The notes under the pieces: generated by a model | Database searches by the model: none | Seen by the model: only the letters and a program-made list of their open reading frames with translations | Told to the model about the DNA's origin: nothing | Made by a program: the position numbers and the translations under genes | Shown: positions 41,521 to 52,240 of the stretch, one piece after another | How the letters are laid out: every line of letters begins with the position of its first letter | How positions within the stretch are numbered: the stretch's first letter is position 1 | Assembly (NCBI GenBank): GCA_946902985.2 | Contig: OX336388.2 | Coordinates: forward strand, 1,215,238,609-1,215,302,608 | Direction of reading: 5' to 3' | Length of the DNA: 64,000 bases | Origin: Meconema thalassinum | Taxonomy: Eukaryota > Arthropoda > Insecta > Orthoptera > Tettigoniidae

Positions 41521-41659
41521 TAAAATTGCAATATCCAAATTCGCATTAAGATGTCTTCAGCCATTTAAATAAATTAACAGCAACACGAGTATTTTACGAT
41601 TTCTTATTTTAACAAGACAAAGACCGAGCCGTGCCGTGAATCTTGGGGGTGATGATGAT

Positions 41660-41690
<31 letters not shown>
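41521..41690. other. Short unassigned gap ending in an ATT microsatellite
   Basis: (ATT)n at 41665-41690. Confidence 0.6.
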
Positions 41691-41692
<2 letters not shown>

Positions 41693-42060
41693 CCGACAGT
41701 AGTGGCTACGCTGGCTAAAGCGCAGCATTAGGTCATGGTGCCAAGCTCTCTGCTGACTCGGTAGACGCGTGGGTTCGAACCCCACCGTCGGCCGTCCTTG
41801 AAATGGTTTTCCGTGGTTTCCCATTTTCAACACCAGGCAAATGCTGGGACGGTACCTTCTGATAGGCCACGGCCGCTTCCTTCCACATCCTTGCCCAGTT
41901 TCATTCACCATCATTCATTTCATCTCTCATTAACTCCTCTCATGAGGTTGGCATCAGGAAGGGCATCCGTCCGTAAAAACCATCGCCACAAAGACTTCCA
42001 TCGCATCTCATCCCCGACCCCGTTGGAAAACTGGAATAATAAGGGGTAGACATACATATA
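41691..42060 (+). mobile_element. S4-family SINE, long copy
   Basis: Head TACCGACAGTAGTGGCTACG and GGGTTCGAACCCCACCGTCG, body CCATTTTCAACACCAGGCAA, TTCCTTCCACATCCTTGCCC, GAGGTTGGCATCAGGAAGGG and CATCCCCGACCCCGTTGG. The frames on either strand are read through the tRNA-like head. Confidence 0.87.
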
Positions 42061-42064
42061 TACA

Positions 42065-42095
42065 TCATTATTATTATTATTATCATTATTATTGC
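42065..42095. repeat. ATT microsatellite
   Basis: About ten units after the S4 SINE. Confidence 0.9.
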
Positions 42096-42189
42096 CACTA
42101 CAACGTCGCAAATATTCAGTTCGTGGAACTGTTTAAAGATACCTGATTGGGGTAGTCTCCTTTCCCTTACTACTTGTACCAACCAAACG

Positions 42190-42470
42190 AAGAGTGAGGT
42201 AACAAAAATCATCTAATACACCAAGACATAGATATCCCCACCCCGCACACAAATCATACAATGTCTTGATATGTTCCTCCTTGATCGACAGAAAAGAAAG
42301 TTGTAAGAATCTGATACTCCAAAGATACCATTCCAGTGTTTTCCTGGAGGGAGTGTGTACAAACGTAGGTAGGAATCGTAACTTACTTAGAATATCTAGC
42401 ATACACCGGCATTTGATTCTCGGGTCTCCCAAGTTACTGCAGCTCCCCATTGCAGTCGTCTAACTTGACT
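42190..42470. mobile_element. Diverged SINE fragment (S6-like)
   Basis: AAAGATACCATTCCAGTGTT, TTTCCTGGAGGGAGTGTGTA and GGCATTTGATTCTCGGGTCT recall the S6/S3 middle and a B box, in shuffled order. Confidence 0.35.
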
Positions 42471-43689
42471 TATGGCGCTAGACTACTTCGCTGTGTTTGA
42501 ATCAACCCGAGTGTTAGTGAAATGGCTTTTAATAAATGTACGGTTGACTAAAAAACGGGTTTTAGGTAGATATCATCAGAAAGCTACGTATTACAATAGG
42601 TACCATGTTTCGACTTCCAGAATTTCCGACATATCTTCGCGTTTCACATCCCCCAGACCCCAAAACCACCGTCAGTTCAAAAGTTTATATATCACTTTCT
42701 TGTGGACACAATAACTACCGTCACTTTAAACCAATATTTTTAAAATATATATAACCATTCAAAATCTCGGTCAAGTTTATAAATGGAAAAACTCGGACCA
42801 TAGGGGTGGAAATGGGGGGAGGGTTTTTTCGAAACAGTAAAATATCGCTATAACTTTCTTAGTATGTGAGAAAATGAATCCATTCAAAGTTCCTACAATT
42901 CTTTTGGTTGAGAGAAAATAGGCACAATATCAAAACTGTTTAAAATGGTCGATAGTCCTTTACAAATCACCTAAAACTTTTGTCTGGAAGAATTTTTGAT
43001 AATGCCCAAGGGATAAGCAAAATATGTAATAGACACAATATCAAAACCCTTTAAAATAGTCGATAGTCCTTTACAAATTACCTAAATCTTTTGTCTTATG
43101 GCAAGAGACGTGCAAAGTGTTTTTGGAATTATATGTTAAACATGTGGAAGTTTTGTAGGTAGCCTATACAACAATTGGCAAATTTAGGGAATTCGAAATA
43201 GTTTTCTTTGCCCGGTGAAATCTACCTCCATCTTCGGGCGTGCCGAGAGGGATTTTTCCTACTGCTACGCTTGCCCTCCATTGCTGACTCAAACAAAGCT
43301 ATATCACATCAATACAGCTAGGTCCAGACATTGTCTAGTCTCTTTCTTGGTTTCTTCAGGTTTTGATTTATCATATCCATTCATCTTTCGGAACACCATT
43401 ATTTCTCCCTCTCCCCCATCAGCATAATGGACTCCGATAAATATTTCTGCTTCATTTCTTTTCTTCCCCTGCTTACGCAAACGAAATGGCCTCACTCGAT
43501 TTGATTCCCACTCACGGTATACTGAGAATAATCTTTTAAGTAGTCGTATGTGATCTACTTGTAGTGTATTTGAGGAGGGGAGCCCATCGGCTTGAAGCAC
43601 CCTTCACACTAAAATCCCCAAATCGGATTTCTTATCGTTTGTTTAATGACTACGATCTGGAAAAATATTTACTTCTATATAAATGATGT
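42471..43689. other. Unassigned DNA with a 111-bp tandem duplication
   Basis: CACAATATCAAAAC followed by TAAAATRGTCGATAGTCC begins at 42923 and again at 43034. A 98-residue minus-strand frame (43304-43600) has no recognised domain. Confidence 0.4.
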
Positions 43690-44243
43690 ACAGGAAGCAA
43701 AATAACCAGTGATGGACGAAACAAAGAGGATATAAAAAGTAGATTGGCGCAGGCAAGGAAAGGATCAGTTGACATCGAATATAGATTTAGGTATTAGGAA
43801 GTCATGTTTGAAAGCCTTTGTTTGGAGTGTGGCGCTCTATGGAAGTGAAACTTGGACTATTGGTGCAGCAGAAAAGAGGAGAATTGAAGCGTAGTGTTAC
43901 AGGAGAATGTTGAAGATCAGATAGGCAGATAGGGTTACAAATGAAGAGGTATTAAGACGAGTGGGAGAGAAGAGTTGTTTCTGGCGGCTGCTAATGAAGA
44001 GAAGAGATAGGTTGGTAGGACACATACTAAGACACCCAGGAATAGCAAGCTTAGTTATGGAAGAAAGGGTCGAGGAAAGAACTGTAGGAGTAGACCAAGG
44101 TTAGAATATGTTAAACAGATTGCCTTGGATGTAGGGTGTGGTAGCTATGTAGAGATGAAACGATTAGCTCAGGACAGGGAGGAATGGAAAGCTGCATCAA
44201 ACCAGTCAAAATACTGAAGACTAAAACAACAACAAATAATGTT
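43690..44243 (+). pseudogene. RTE-like non-LTR retrotransposon, 3' fragment (sister of 3176-3843)
   Basis: In plus orientation: GGAAGCAAAATAACCAGTGA, TGGAGTGTGGCGCTCTATGG (WSVALYG), GATAGGTTGGTAGGACACAT (DRLVGH), GAGTAGACCAAGGTTAGAAT. A short deletion after GCAGGCAAGGAAAG and several stops break the frame. The 3' end is GAAGACTAAAACAACAACAA. Confidence 0.85.
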
Positions 44244-44274
44244 TCGGCCAACAATTTTATGGGTGCCCAATTAC

Positions 44275-44513
44275 AAAGTGGCGCAGTGGCTATCATTATT
44301 GGCTGTCATCCATGAGGTCGTGGTTCGATTCTCGGCTGTACCAAGAAAATTAATTCTGATTTGAGAGCTGGGACGAGGTACACTCAGCCTCGTGAGGCAG
44401 AACTATTGAACTGATAAAAGGTGGGTTCGATTCCCTCCTCAGCTATCTTGGAAGTGGTTTTCCGTGGTTTCCAACTTCTACTCCAGGCAAATGCCCAATC
44501 ATCACCTAAATTA
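44275..44513 (+). mobile_element. S3-family SINE, left part, split by S4
   Basis: Contains AGTGGCGCAGTGGCTATCAT-like head, GTGGTTCGATTCTCGGCTGT, GCTGGGACGAGGTACACTCA and CCGTGGTTTCCAACTTCTAC. It continues at 44833-44965 with ATTACAATAACATAGGATAT. Confidence 0.83.
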
Positions 44514-44832
44514 CCGACAGCAGTGGCTCAGCTGGCTAAAGCGCAGCGTTAAGTCATGGGACCAAGCTCTCTGCTGACTCGGTAGACGCGTGGGTTCGAG
44601 CCCCACCGTCGGCCGTCCTTGACATGGTTTTCCGTGGTTTCCCATTTTCAGCACCAGGCAAATGCTGGGACGGTACCTTCTGATAGGGCACGGCCGATTC
44701 CTTCCACATCCTTGCCCAGTTTCATTCATCTTCATCCATTCCATCTCTCATCCCGACGCGCAGTTCGCCCACGGGCGTCGAATAGAAAGACCTGCACTCG
44801 GCCTCTGAGGAGGCCACACGACAAAAAAAAAA
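44514..44832 (+). mobile_element. S4-family SINE inserted in an S3 SINE, 11-bp TSD
   Basis: Flanked by CACCTAAATTA at 44503-44513 and 44833-44843. Head CCGACAGCAGTGGCTCAGCT and GGGTTCGAGCCCCACCGTCG. It ends with TCTGAGGAGGCCACACGAC followed by an A-run. Confidence 0.92.
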
Positions 44833-44965
44833 CACCTAAATTACAATTAGGTCTACACACACTAATACAGATATTACAATAACATAGGATATCAGACAAA
44901 ATTATTTAATCACATACGTAAATGGGGCTATAAGACAACGATGTCGCAAAGCCCTTAAATGAATC
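44833..44965 (+). mobile_element. S3-family SINE, right part
   Basis: Tail with ACACACTAATACAGATATTA, GGGGCTATAAGACAACGATG and AAGCCCTTAAATGAATCAAC. Confidence 0.8.
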
Positions 44966-45030
44966 AACAACAATACATCCTGGTTCAACTACCAACCACA
45001 AAATGATGCGTGCATGGCGTTTCAACACAA

Positions 45031-45065
45031 CGTCGTCGTCGTCGTCGTCGCCGTTGTTGTTGTTT

Positions 45066-45121
<56 letters not shown>

Positions 45122-45122
45122 G
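45031..45122. repeat. TTG/TCG microsatellite
   Basis: (GTC)n passing into a long (GTT)n. It encodes poly-Asn on the minus strand, which is not a protein. Confidence 0.93.
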
Positions 45123-47221
45123 AACCTTATTTCAATGCTCCAGGTCAACCTAGGCTCAACCTAATACAGTAATATTTACGATTCCATGCACTGCTACAAT
45201 CGCCACAATGACCCGGACAAATTACTGTTTTTGTTAATTCGATTTGAAATAATGTAATATTTGCATGAAATGAGTGTGGGCTACTACCTATCAGTATACA
45301 GCAAATATCAATTGGCATGCCGTTCAATGTGTGGTAATATGCGATTGAATGTGTCAGATATTGATTAACCCTCGTTGTGTTCGTCGATAAGGTGTGGAGG
45401 TAAGTGGGGGTGCTAACTAGACTTCTCCTCACGATCCAGCTAACTCCCCTAGCCGGGGGAAGATATGTGCTGGTCACGTCGTTTATGAAAGACGTCTAGC
45501 GGCGCGCCTCTTTGAGCTATGGAGAGAATTCTTTTTTTCTGCCACCCTTCCTTCTGGAAGTCTGTTTACCTTTGGTGGAGTTAGAGCGGAGGAAGACGCT
45601 ACCGCCATCTTTAGTTAGATCGTGTCATTGCCTCCCTGCATCCCTTTCCGGTGAGCTCAAAGACCACTAAGGGGGTGGAATACGAGACAGCTTCTATCAT
45701 ACTAAATATTTTCACCCGTAAAATGTTCGAGTAGGAAGTTGAAATTTATCGCTTTTTATCAACTTATTCCAAAATACAGTTTGCTTGCAGTGAAAAGTTA
45801 GGTGATCTGAAAACTTTCCTGTTCCATTTATACGAGTATATTTTCTGTGTTTTAGTAGGCTACTATATGCTAATCCACTGAAACAATTAGGGATATAACT
45901 TTGGGATTAGCTGTTTGTCATAATTTTTTAATAGAAAGTTAGCTATTGTTGTTTTAAGGGGCGGTCGATCGAGGTCATCTTCCGCTATTTTTTTCAGTAA
46001 AAAAATAATTTAAAAAATGCACAGTTCTAGCTCTTCAGGCTAGGAACATAATGTTGAAAATATGACTTGGGAATTAAGATGTTTGGATAACAGAAGAGAC
46101 AAGAATCCAGGGTTGTCGCTGAATCTTACTACTGTCTGTTTTTAAATTTTACTGGTATAATTCCACTTTTGAATATTTTGTGAATTATCCAAACACCTGT
46201 TACATCATGGCGGCATAGTGACACACACTAAGTTGACAAGTCATAGACACCAAGCGTTAGGCCACACCCTTTGTCGTATATAGTTCACTAAATATATCAC
46301 TACGAGTGCTAGTGTTGATCCAGACGTAAACGAAAATCGAAATATTTACTTCCGTATTGACTGACAAACCATGCACACCAACAGTTAGACCGCATCATTT
46401 GTGGCCTTAATCTATCACTCCGAGCAAAATAAAATATAATAAAAATAAATTCAAATGTCTATTTTCGTTTTGAGAAATTTAAAAATCTGCTTCCCACAAA
46501 TTGAAGATAAGGAATCAAAGAATAGATTAAAACAAACTTTAATTTCATTTAAAACTGTAGAACAAGTTCCATTTTTTTAAACAAAAGTTTTTTTCAAAAT
46601 ATCATTTAAACTTGAAGTTATCTTTCAAATTTTCAAAACATGCATTTTGACACTTTTTCGGGTCTGCTAGCTTTTCAACTTTTGGCACAATTTTCAAAAT
46701 AGCCTAACCAAACGTTTTTGCTAAACTGGGCCCCAATACTGTGAGTGCTCTTAGTGCCATTTTAAAAATATTTTCAACGCTCCTTTCCATGAAACGGATG
46801 ACGCGATCAGCAGCCTCTGAAATACACAATAGGCAAACTTTGATTCTTCTGTGTACAGTAGAGTTATTTATAAAAGTTTTATTCAATTTATATTTCAATG
46901 TTTTTACGAAGATTATTCGTGAACGCTAACATTTGTTTTATTTTGTTTTCAGGTACGGACGTTGACTATCTTGTCTTGCCAGAATCCAAATGAAGTACTG
47001 TAAGTCATCCTGTTGAAGTATTTTGCTTTTCATTAGAATCCCCTACGTGCATCAAGTTGCAACTTCGTAGTTGATGCACAACTATGAAGGTTGGAAATGG
47101 AAACTTTTCTTGGATTTTAATTTGATTTTTAAGTTTGAGGAGTTACATTTCTATTATTATTATTATTATTATTATTAAATATGAATTGCAGCCATTGGTC
47201 ATAGCTGGGTATTTTAATTGA
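45123..47221. other. Long stretch without recognised elements
   Basis: About 2.1 kb. A GC-richer patch lies at 45380-45680 (contains TAGCGGCGCGCC). A short 3'-end fragment (TATTGTTGTTTTAAGGGGCG) lies at 45945-46000. A 64-residue minus-strand frame (46704-46898) is unrecognised. (ATT)n lies at 47152-47176. Confidence 0.4.
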
Positions 47222-47224
47222 ACC

Positions 47225-47571
47225 CCCGTAGGCGCCCAGCAAATTCAACTTCAACTAGTTCTAACTTTGGCTACCAGATGCTACTGTCAATAACACCTAG
47301 CGGAGAACGTTGGAACTAGATAGAGCGTTCCTAACCAGCCAAATATAACCTAAGAATTTGGCTACACACTATCAATTGTAGTGGTAGGTTCTTTTACATG
47401 CCATGAATCTATGTCATGGGCCCGCCGGCTTTACTTCCCCTCCAAAGGAAGACATACTGAAAGAGTTTAAAGGTTTTAAAAATCAGATGGCTTCGGCCGG
47501 GTTTGAACCCGCTATCTTGGGAATAGAAGCTCAGCATGCTACCGACTACGCCACCGAAGCCGCCGTGGAGC
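47225..47571 (-). mobile_element. S2-family SINE
   Basis: On the minus strand the head GGCTTCGGTGGCGTAGTCGG and GGGTTTGAACCCGGCCGAA, then CTTCCTTTGGAGGGGAAGTA and AACGTTCTCCGCTAGGTGTT. The 3' tail is truncated. Confidence 0.87.
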
Positions 47572-47699
47572 ATTTGAACACCTACGTATTGTAAATGTTT
47601 CCTTTTAATGAAGGTCGTTTCTGAGATTTCTTGCAGTGTGTATATTAATTGGGTAACCGAGTTTCATTTTCAAGGTATATTTAACAAGGTTTTGGTTTT

Positions 47700-48025
47700 T
47701 TTTTTTTTGTATGGCTTTCAGTGCCGAGAGTGTCCGAGGACATGTTCGGCTCGACAGTTTTGTAGCTGCTTCAAGACGGACACCCTATGGATGAGCTACA
47801 AGTACCGTTGGGGAGGGAAGTTGGAATGTAAGGAGGAGGAGTTGGAAGGTAGCGGCTGTGGCCTATAGTTAGGGACCAACCCCGGCATTTGCCTGGAAGG
47901 AAGATGGGAAACCACAGAAGACCATCTTCAAGGTTGCCGGCGGGGGGATTCGAACCTCCTCGCTTCCCGGATGTGAGCGACTGCCAGCAGACATGCCGTA
48001 ACGACCACGTCTAACTCACCAACAA
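47700..48025 (-). mobile_element. SINE tail plus S3-like fragment, minus strand
   Basis: Bases 47711-47800 (TCAGTGCCGAGAGTGTCCGA, GTAGCTGCTTCAAGACGGAC) match the segment at 49816-49890. Bases 47845-48020 (GCGGCTGTGGCCTATAGTTA, CATTTGCCTGGAAGGAAGAT, GGGATTCGAACCTCCTCGC) are S3/S6-like with a tRNA-like head side near 48000. Confidence 0.65.
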
Positions 48026-48130
48026 GTTGATGTTAAATAGTTTGAATAAGGTAGAAACTGATGCGAGTTCCATCATAAAACGAATCTTGTAAGTGCCCTT
48101 CACGCAGCAGGGGGGTGAAACGTTACTCAA

Positions 48131-49045
48131 TCTCTAAATAGTATAATATATACTAAGTCTCCGATTCTTGGATGTAACGGGTAACCTCGAGAACTACTAG
48201 ATGAATTTTGATGCGGTGTTCACCATTCTGTAAAGAATTTCTCGAGGAAGGTTTCGGTGGAAAAACATTCATTTATGACCAAAGAAAGCCGAGCAGTGTA
48301 AATTTCAGTGAATCAAATCGAAAAGAAACCTGTCGTCCGTGTCTGTCTGTCCGTCTTTCTGTCTGTGTGCCAAATTTCGTATGTGCTATGTGTACCATAA
48401 CAGATATGACTATGCGTATTCATAAGAGCAACCAGGGCTGCCAACTGTTAATAAATGTTCTCTTTTTTATCCTAATACCAATCTATCAGAAAGTATGCAA
48501 GCCAACAGCTCGAAACTTTGCACACGTATAGTACATGACCTTCTACATTAATTTGAAGTAACTAATATAGGCTACGTCAGTGCTGCCAACGTGATTTTAA
48601 GCCTGCTGATAGGTCCGATTTTTAAATGCATGTAAATTCTATACTAAGAAATGGATTTCATCCAAATTTGGCACAATAATAGATCATAATATTTCAGAAT
48701 GATTCTAAGCAAATCGTACATGGCATTGTTGCCAACGTGATTTTACGCGCGCTGATAGGTCCAATGTCTAACTGCATGTAACGTCCATATTATCCATTGG
48801 ACTTCAACCAAATTTTGTATGCTCATTCTGTACCTTAGGTGATATATATAAGAATAGCCTATTCAGAGACACAAGTGCCAACAATAGTGCTCTATTAGGC
48901 TACACTATTTAAAGTATACTTAGAACTAATTTGAAATATCAGTATTACCAACTTAATTTCGTTATTATTCTAGACGAAATCATTGGCTTGAATCTTGAAT
49001 TTTCAGAAAAGTAGGCTCATTAGTTCTTCACGGAACTACTTGTTT
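48131..49045 (+). mobile_element. Helitron-like element with 145-146-bp modules
   Basis: The 5' end TCTCTAAATAGTATAAT follows an A and matches the 5' end of the Helitron at 55546 (TCTCTACTTAGTATAAA; both continue CCGATTCTTGGATGT). A pyrimidine/TG tract lies at 48330-48370. TGCCAAC anchors then recur at 48439, 48584, 48730 and 48876. The 3' side has AAAGTAGGCT and a hairpin, TAGTTC (49021-49026) with GAACTA (49033-49038), then CTTGTTT. No protein is encoded. Confidence 0.7.
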
Positions 49046-49190
49046 CTTCTTAGTTTTGCTTCACGGGGCTGAGTGTACTTCGCTTCAGCCCCCCGACGAG
49101 AATTAAATTTCTTGACAGAGCCGAAAATCGAACCTGGGCCTCCGTGGTGACAGCCAAAACTGGTAGCCACTACGCTACGAGGTGGACCCA
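49046..49190 (-). mobile_element. S3-family SINE head
   Basis: Contains CTTCACGGGGCTGAGTGTAC, ATTAAATTTCTTGACAGAGC and GAAAATCGAACCTGGGCCTC on the plus strand, i.e. the S3 head in reverse. Confidence 0.8.
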
Positions 49191-49596
49191 TGGTAAGTGA
49201 CTAACCCTGTACAGTAATGAGAGTATCGTAGTTCAGTATTGCCACGGGGAATAGTTTTTCACAGTAAATGTTTATTCGTCGACATTAGTGCTAGACTTTT
49301 AATGCTCAGCAGACTAAAAAAAACGACTACCATTAAAGCCACGTAGAGATAATATACCATTATATGGGCTATCAAAGTTATGCTGGACGATGTTTGCTGT
49401 GGAAAACCTTTTACTTCTTTGACCGCAAAGGTTACCCCTAGGGCCCGCTTCAGTCTCAGCTAGACACTATACATGGTGCTTAAAGCCTAAAGTAGGTTAA
49501 TGCGCCCATCTAGGATTCCTTCATTACTGTCTGTGTCTGGAAGAGCACAAGGTGTGCGCCAAGTCTTCTGCTGCCAACAAATTGAATGACAATTAC
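49191..49596. other. Unassigned DNA
   Basis: No recognised element. Confidence 0.3.
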
Positions 49597-49789
49597 GCCT
49601 CCGTGGCTTAGGCAGCACGCAGGCCTCTCACCGCTGGGTCCGTGGTTCAAATCCCGGTCCCTTCATGTGCGATTTGTGCTGAACAACGAGGAGGCAGACA
49701 GGTTTTTCTCCAGGTACTCCGGGTTTCCCTGTCACAAATATCATTCCAGCAACGCTCTCCACTATCATTTCATTTAATCATTTATTTAT
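49597..49789 (+). mobile_element. S1-family SINE, left part, split by S2
   Basis: Head GCCTCCGTGGCTTAGGC and GTGGTTCAAATCCCGGTC run to ACTATCATTTCATTTAATCA. The copy resumes at 50222 with CATTTAATCATTTCCCC and ends near 50352. Confidence 0.87.
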
Positions 49790-50221
49790 TTATTTATTTA
49801 TTTATTTATTGTTTGGCTTTTAGTGCCGGGAGTGTCCGAGGACAAGTTCGGCTCGCCTGAGTCTGTAGCTGCTTCAAGCGGACACCCATACGGTTAGCTA
49901 CAAGTTCCGTTCAATTTCAAGTAGTTCCAACTTTCGCTACCAGAAATCAGTGATATCTAGTGGTGAACGTTGGTACTTTGATAGAGCGTTCCGACGAAAT
50001 ATAACCTAACAATTTAGCTTCACACTAGTTTAGTCTGTGGAAGGATCTTTTACATGCCATAAATCTATGACATGGGATCGCCAGGCTTTACTTCCCCTCC
50101 GAAGGAAGGCATACTGAAGGATTTTAACGCTCTTAAAAAATCCGACGACTTCGGTCGGATTTGAATCCGCTATCTTGGGCACAGCAGTTCAGCATGCTAC
50201 CAACTACGCCACCGAAGCCGA
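49790..50221 (-). mobile_element. S2-related SINE inserted inside S1
   Basis: Minus strand: head GGCTTCGGTGGCGTAGTTGG at 50220, B box ATTCAAATCCGACCGAAG-like, body, then TGTCCGCTTGAAGCAGCTAC, CTCGGACACTCCCGGCACTA and an AATA tail at 49778-49812. ATTTCAT occurs at both junctions and may be part of the target duplication. Confidence 0.85.
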
Positions 50222-50352
50222 TTTCATAATTCATTCATTTAATCATTTCCCCAGTGGAGTGCGACAGGCTTCGGCAGTGGCACAGTTCATATCCTCGCCG
50301 CTAGATGGAGTCTCCATTCATTCCACTCCCTGACCCGGTGTGGATTTTCATT
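50222..50352 (+). mobile_element. S1-family SINE, right part
   Basis: Contains GTGGAGTGCGACAGGCTTCG and TCATATCCTCGCCGCTAGAT and ends TGTGGATTTTCATT. Confidence 0.85.
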
Positions 50353-50679
50353 CCGAAAATTAATGTCCAGCAGTTAATCGCAAAACGTAGCGGTACCGAC
50401 GTTAGTCACATGCTGTAATTATCGCAATAATAACATTTCGTTCATTCAAAAATAATAAAAACCAAACCGCGTGGCACTAGGGCTAGGGCCTAGGCCTATC
50501 AAGCGACCACTGCCCAGCCATTTGGCCGGCAGATTATCGGGTGTCGCGTGGTCAGCGCGTTGGATCCCTTCGCCCGTTAATCTTGGTCTCCATGACCACT
50601 GCCTCACTGTCAGACAGCTCCATCTAGGACTATTGTCCTGAAGCCCAACTTATCAACTTTGTGGACATCATTTCTTCTT
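50353..50679. other. Unassigned DNA with a possible SINE body
   Basis: Bases 50465-50645 are GC-rich (ACCGCGTGGCACTAGGGC, GCGTGGTCAGCGCGTTGGAT) and may be a tRNA-derived SINE, but I have no second copy to confirm it. Confidence 0.35.
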
Positions 50680-50764
50680 TTCTTTTTAGCCTATTTTCGA
50701 TTTTTGCAAAAAATTAAAAGATCTACACAGGGCCAAAAAATGTGTGTCTGTCTGTGTGTGAGTC

Positions 50765-50807
<43 letters not shown>

Positions 50808-52240
50808 ACTCTGAATGTATCAATTCGAACACGGTGAAACCTAATTGAATGAAATTTGGTACAGAGGCAGAACTAGGAAAGGGCAACTCAGTGCCATGTT
50901 TTATGTCGCCGCCATCTTGACAGGAACGTAATGGCGGCCACCCAAATGTTCAAAGCTTAAATCAAATAACGACTAACCTATTCATCCGATCTCTACCAAA
51001 TTTTGCAATAACATATATTTATATGGCGAGCGTCTTTTAACTAAACTACAAGGTCATCACCCCAATAGTTTGCAGATGGCGGCCATGTATGTGTGCAAAT
51101 CGATTCCCCCTATCAATTCAAACACGGTGAAACCGAATTGAACATAATTTGGTACAAAGGTAGCACTAGCAAAGGACACCTCAGATTATCTTTTATATCG
51201 CCGCCATCTTGACGAAAACATAATGGCAACGACCCAAATGTTAAAAGCTTAAATCAAATTACGACCAATGTAATCATCTGATCTCTACCAAATTTTGCAA
51301 CATTTTACCCTTCTGTATGAAGAATCTTTTGACCAAACCACAAGGTCATCAGCCCAATACTTTGTGGATGGCGGCCATGTTCGTGTGCAAATCGATTCCC
51401 CCTATCTATTCAAACACGGTGAAACCGAATTAAACAAAATTTGGTACAGAGGTAGCACTAGCAAAGGGCACCTCAATGTCATATTTTTATATTACCGCCA
51501 TCATGACGGAAACGTAATGGTGGCCACCCAAATGTTCAAAGCTTAAATCAAATTACGACCAACCTAATTATCTGATCTCTACCAAATTTTGCAACTACAT
51601 ACCTTTATGCGGGAAGCATATTTTGACTGAACTGCAAGGTCATCAGCCCAATAGTTTGCAGATAACGGCCATGTACAGTATGTGTGCAAATCAATTCCAC
51701 CTATCAATTCAAACACGGTAAAACCGAATTAAACGAAATTTGGTACAGAGGTAGCACTAGCATAGGGCACCTCAGTGTCTAGTTTTATATCGCCGCCATC
51801 TTGATGGAAACAGAATGGCGGCCACCTAAATGTTAAAAGCTTAAATCAAATTACGACCAACCTAATCATTTGATCTCTACCAAATTTTGCAACAACATGC
51901 CTTTTTGTCGGAATCATCTTTTGACTGAACTACAAGGTCATCAGCCCAATAGTTTGCAGATAGCGGCCATGTAGGTGTGCAAATCGATTTCCCATACCAA
52001 TTCAAACACGGTGAAACTGAATTGAATCAATTTTTTTTACAGAGGTAGCATTAGCAAAGGGCACCTCATATTCATGTTTAATATCCGTATAGCTCGTTGT
52101 ATTTCAACAAGCTACTACAAAAACATTCATTTATACTCCTTGAAAAGGACAAAGAGTTATAACAATACCCATGCATTTAGGAGAAAGTAGGCTATATGTT
52201 CTTTACTGAACATCTTGTTTTTTGGATGAACTCTTCAGTT
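50680..52240 (+). mobile_element. Helitron-like element with ~146-bp modules (longest array)
   Basis: Head TTTTAGCCTATTTTCGATTT, then a TG tract at 50739-50808. Module anchors (mostly ATGGCGG) lie at 50931, 51076, 51223, 51368, 51517, 51662, 51815 and 51960, spaced 145, 147, 145, 149, 145, 153 and 145 bp. Alternating modules give a ~293-bp unit (CAAATCGATTCCCCCTAT near 51095, 51387; diverged near 51687 and 51979). The 3' end has AAAGTAGGCT, hairpin ATGTTC (52196-52201) with GAACAT (52208-52213), then CTTGTTT. Confidence 0.72.
50739..50808. repeat. TG microsatellite
   Basis: (TG)n with CTG and TTTG interruptions at the head of the tandem array. Confidence 0.93.

Noticed and set aside
41690..41914. 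Frames with VGFEPTRLPSQQRAW (also near 44511-44744)
   Set aside because: This peptide is the antisense translation of the S4 SINE head, repeated wherever S4 occurs.
44906..45148. Protein with poly-asparagine
   Set aside because: Translation of a TTG/GTT microsatellite.
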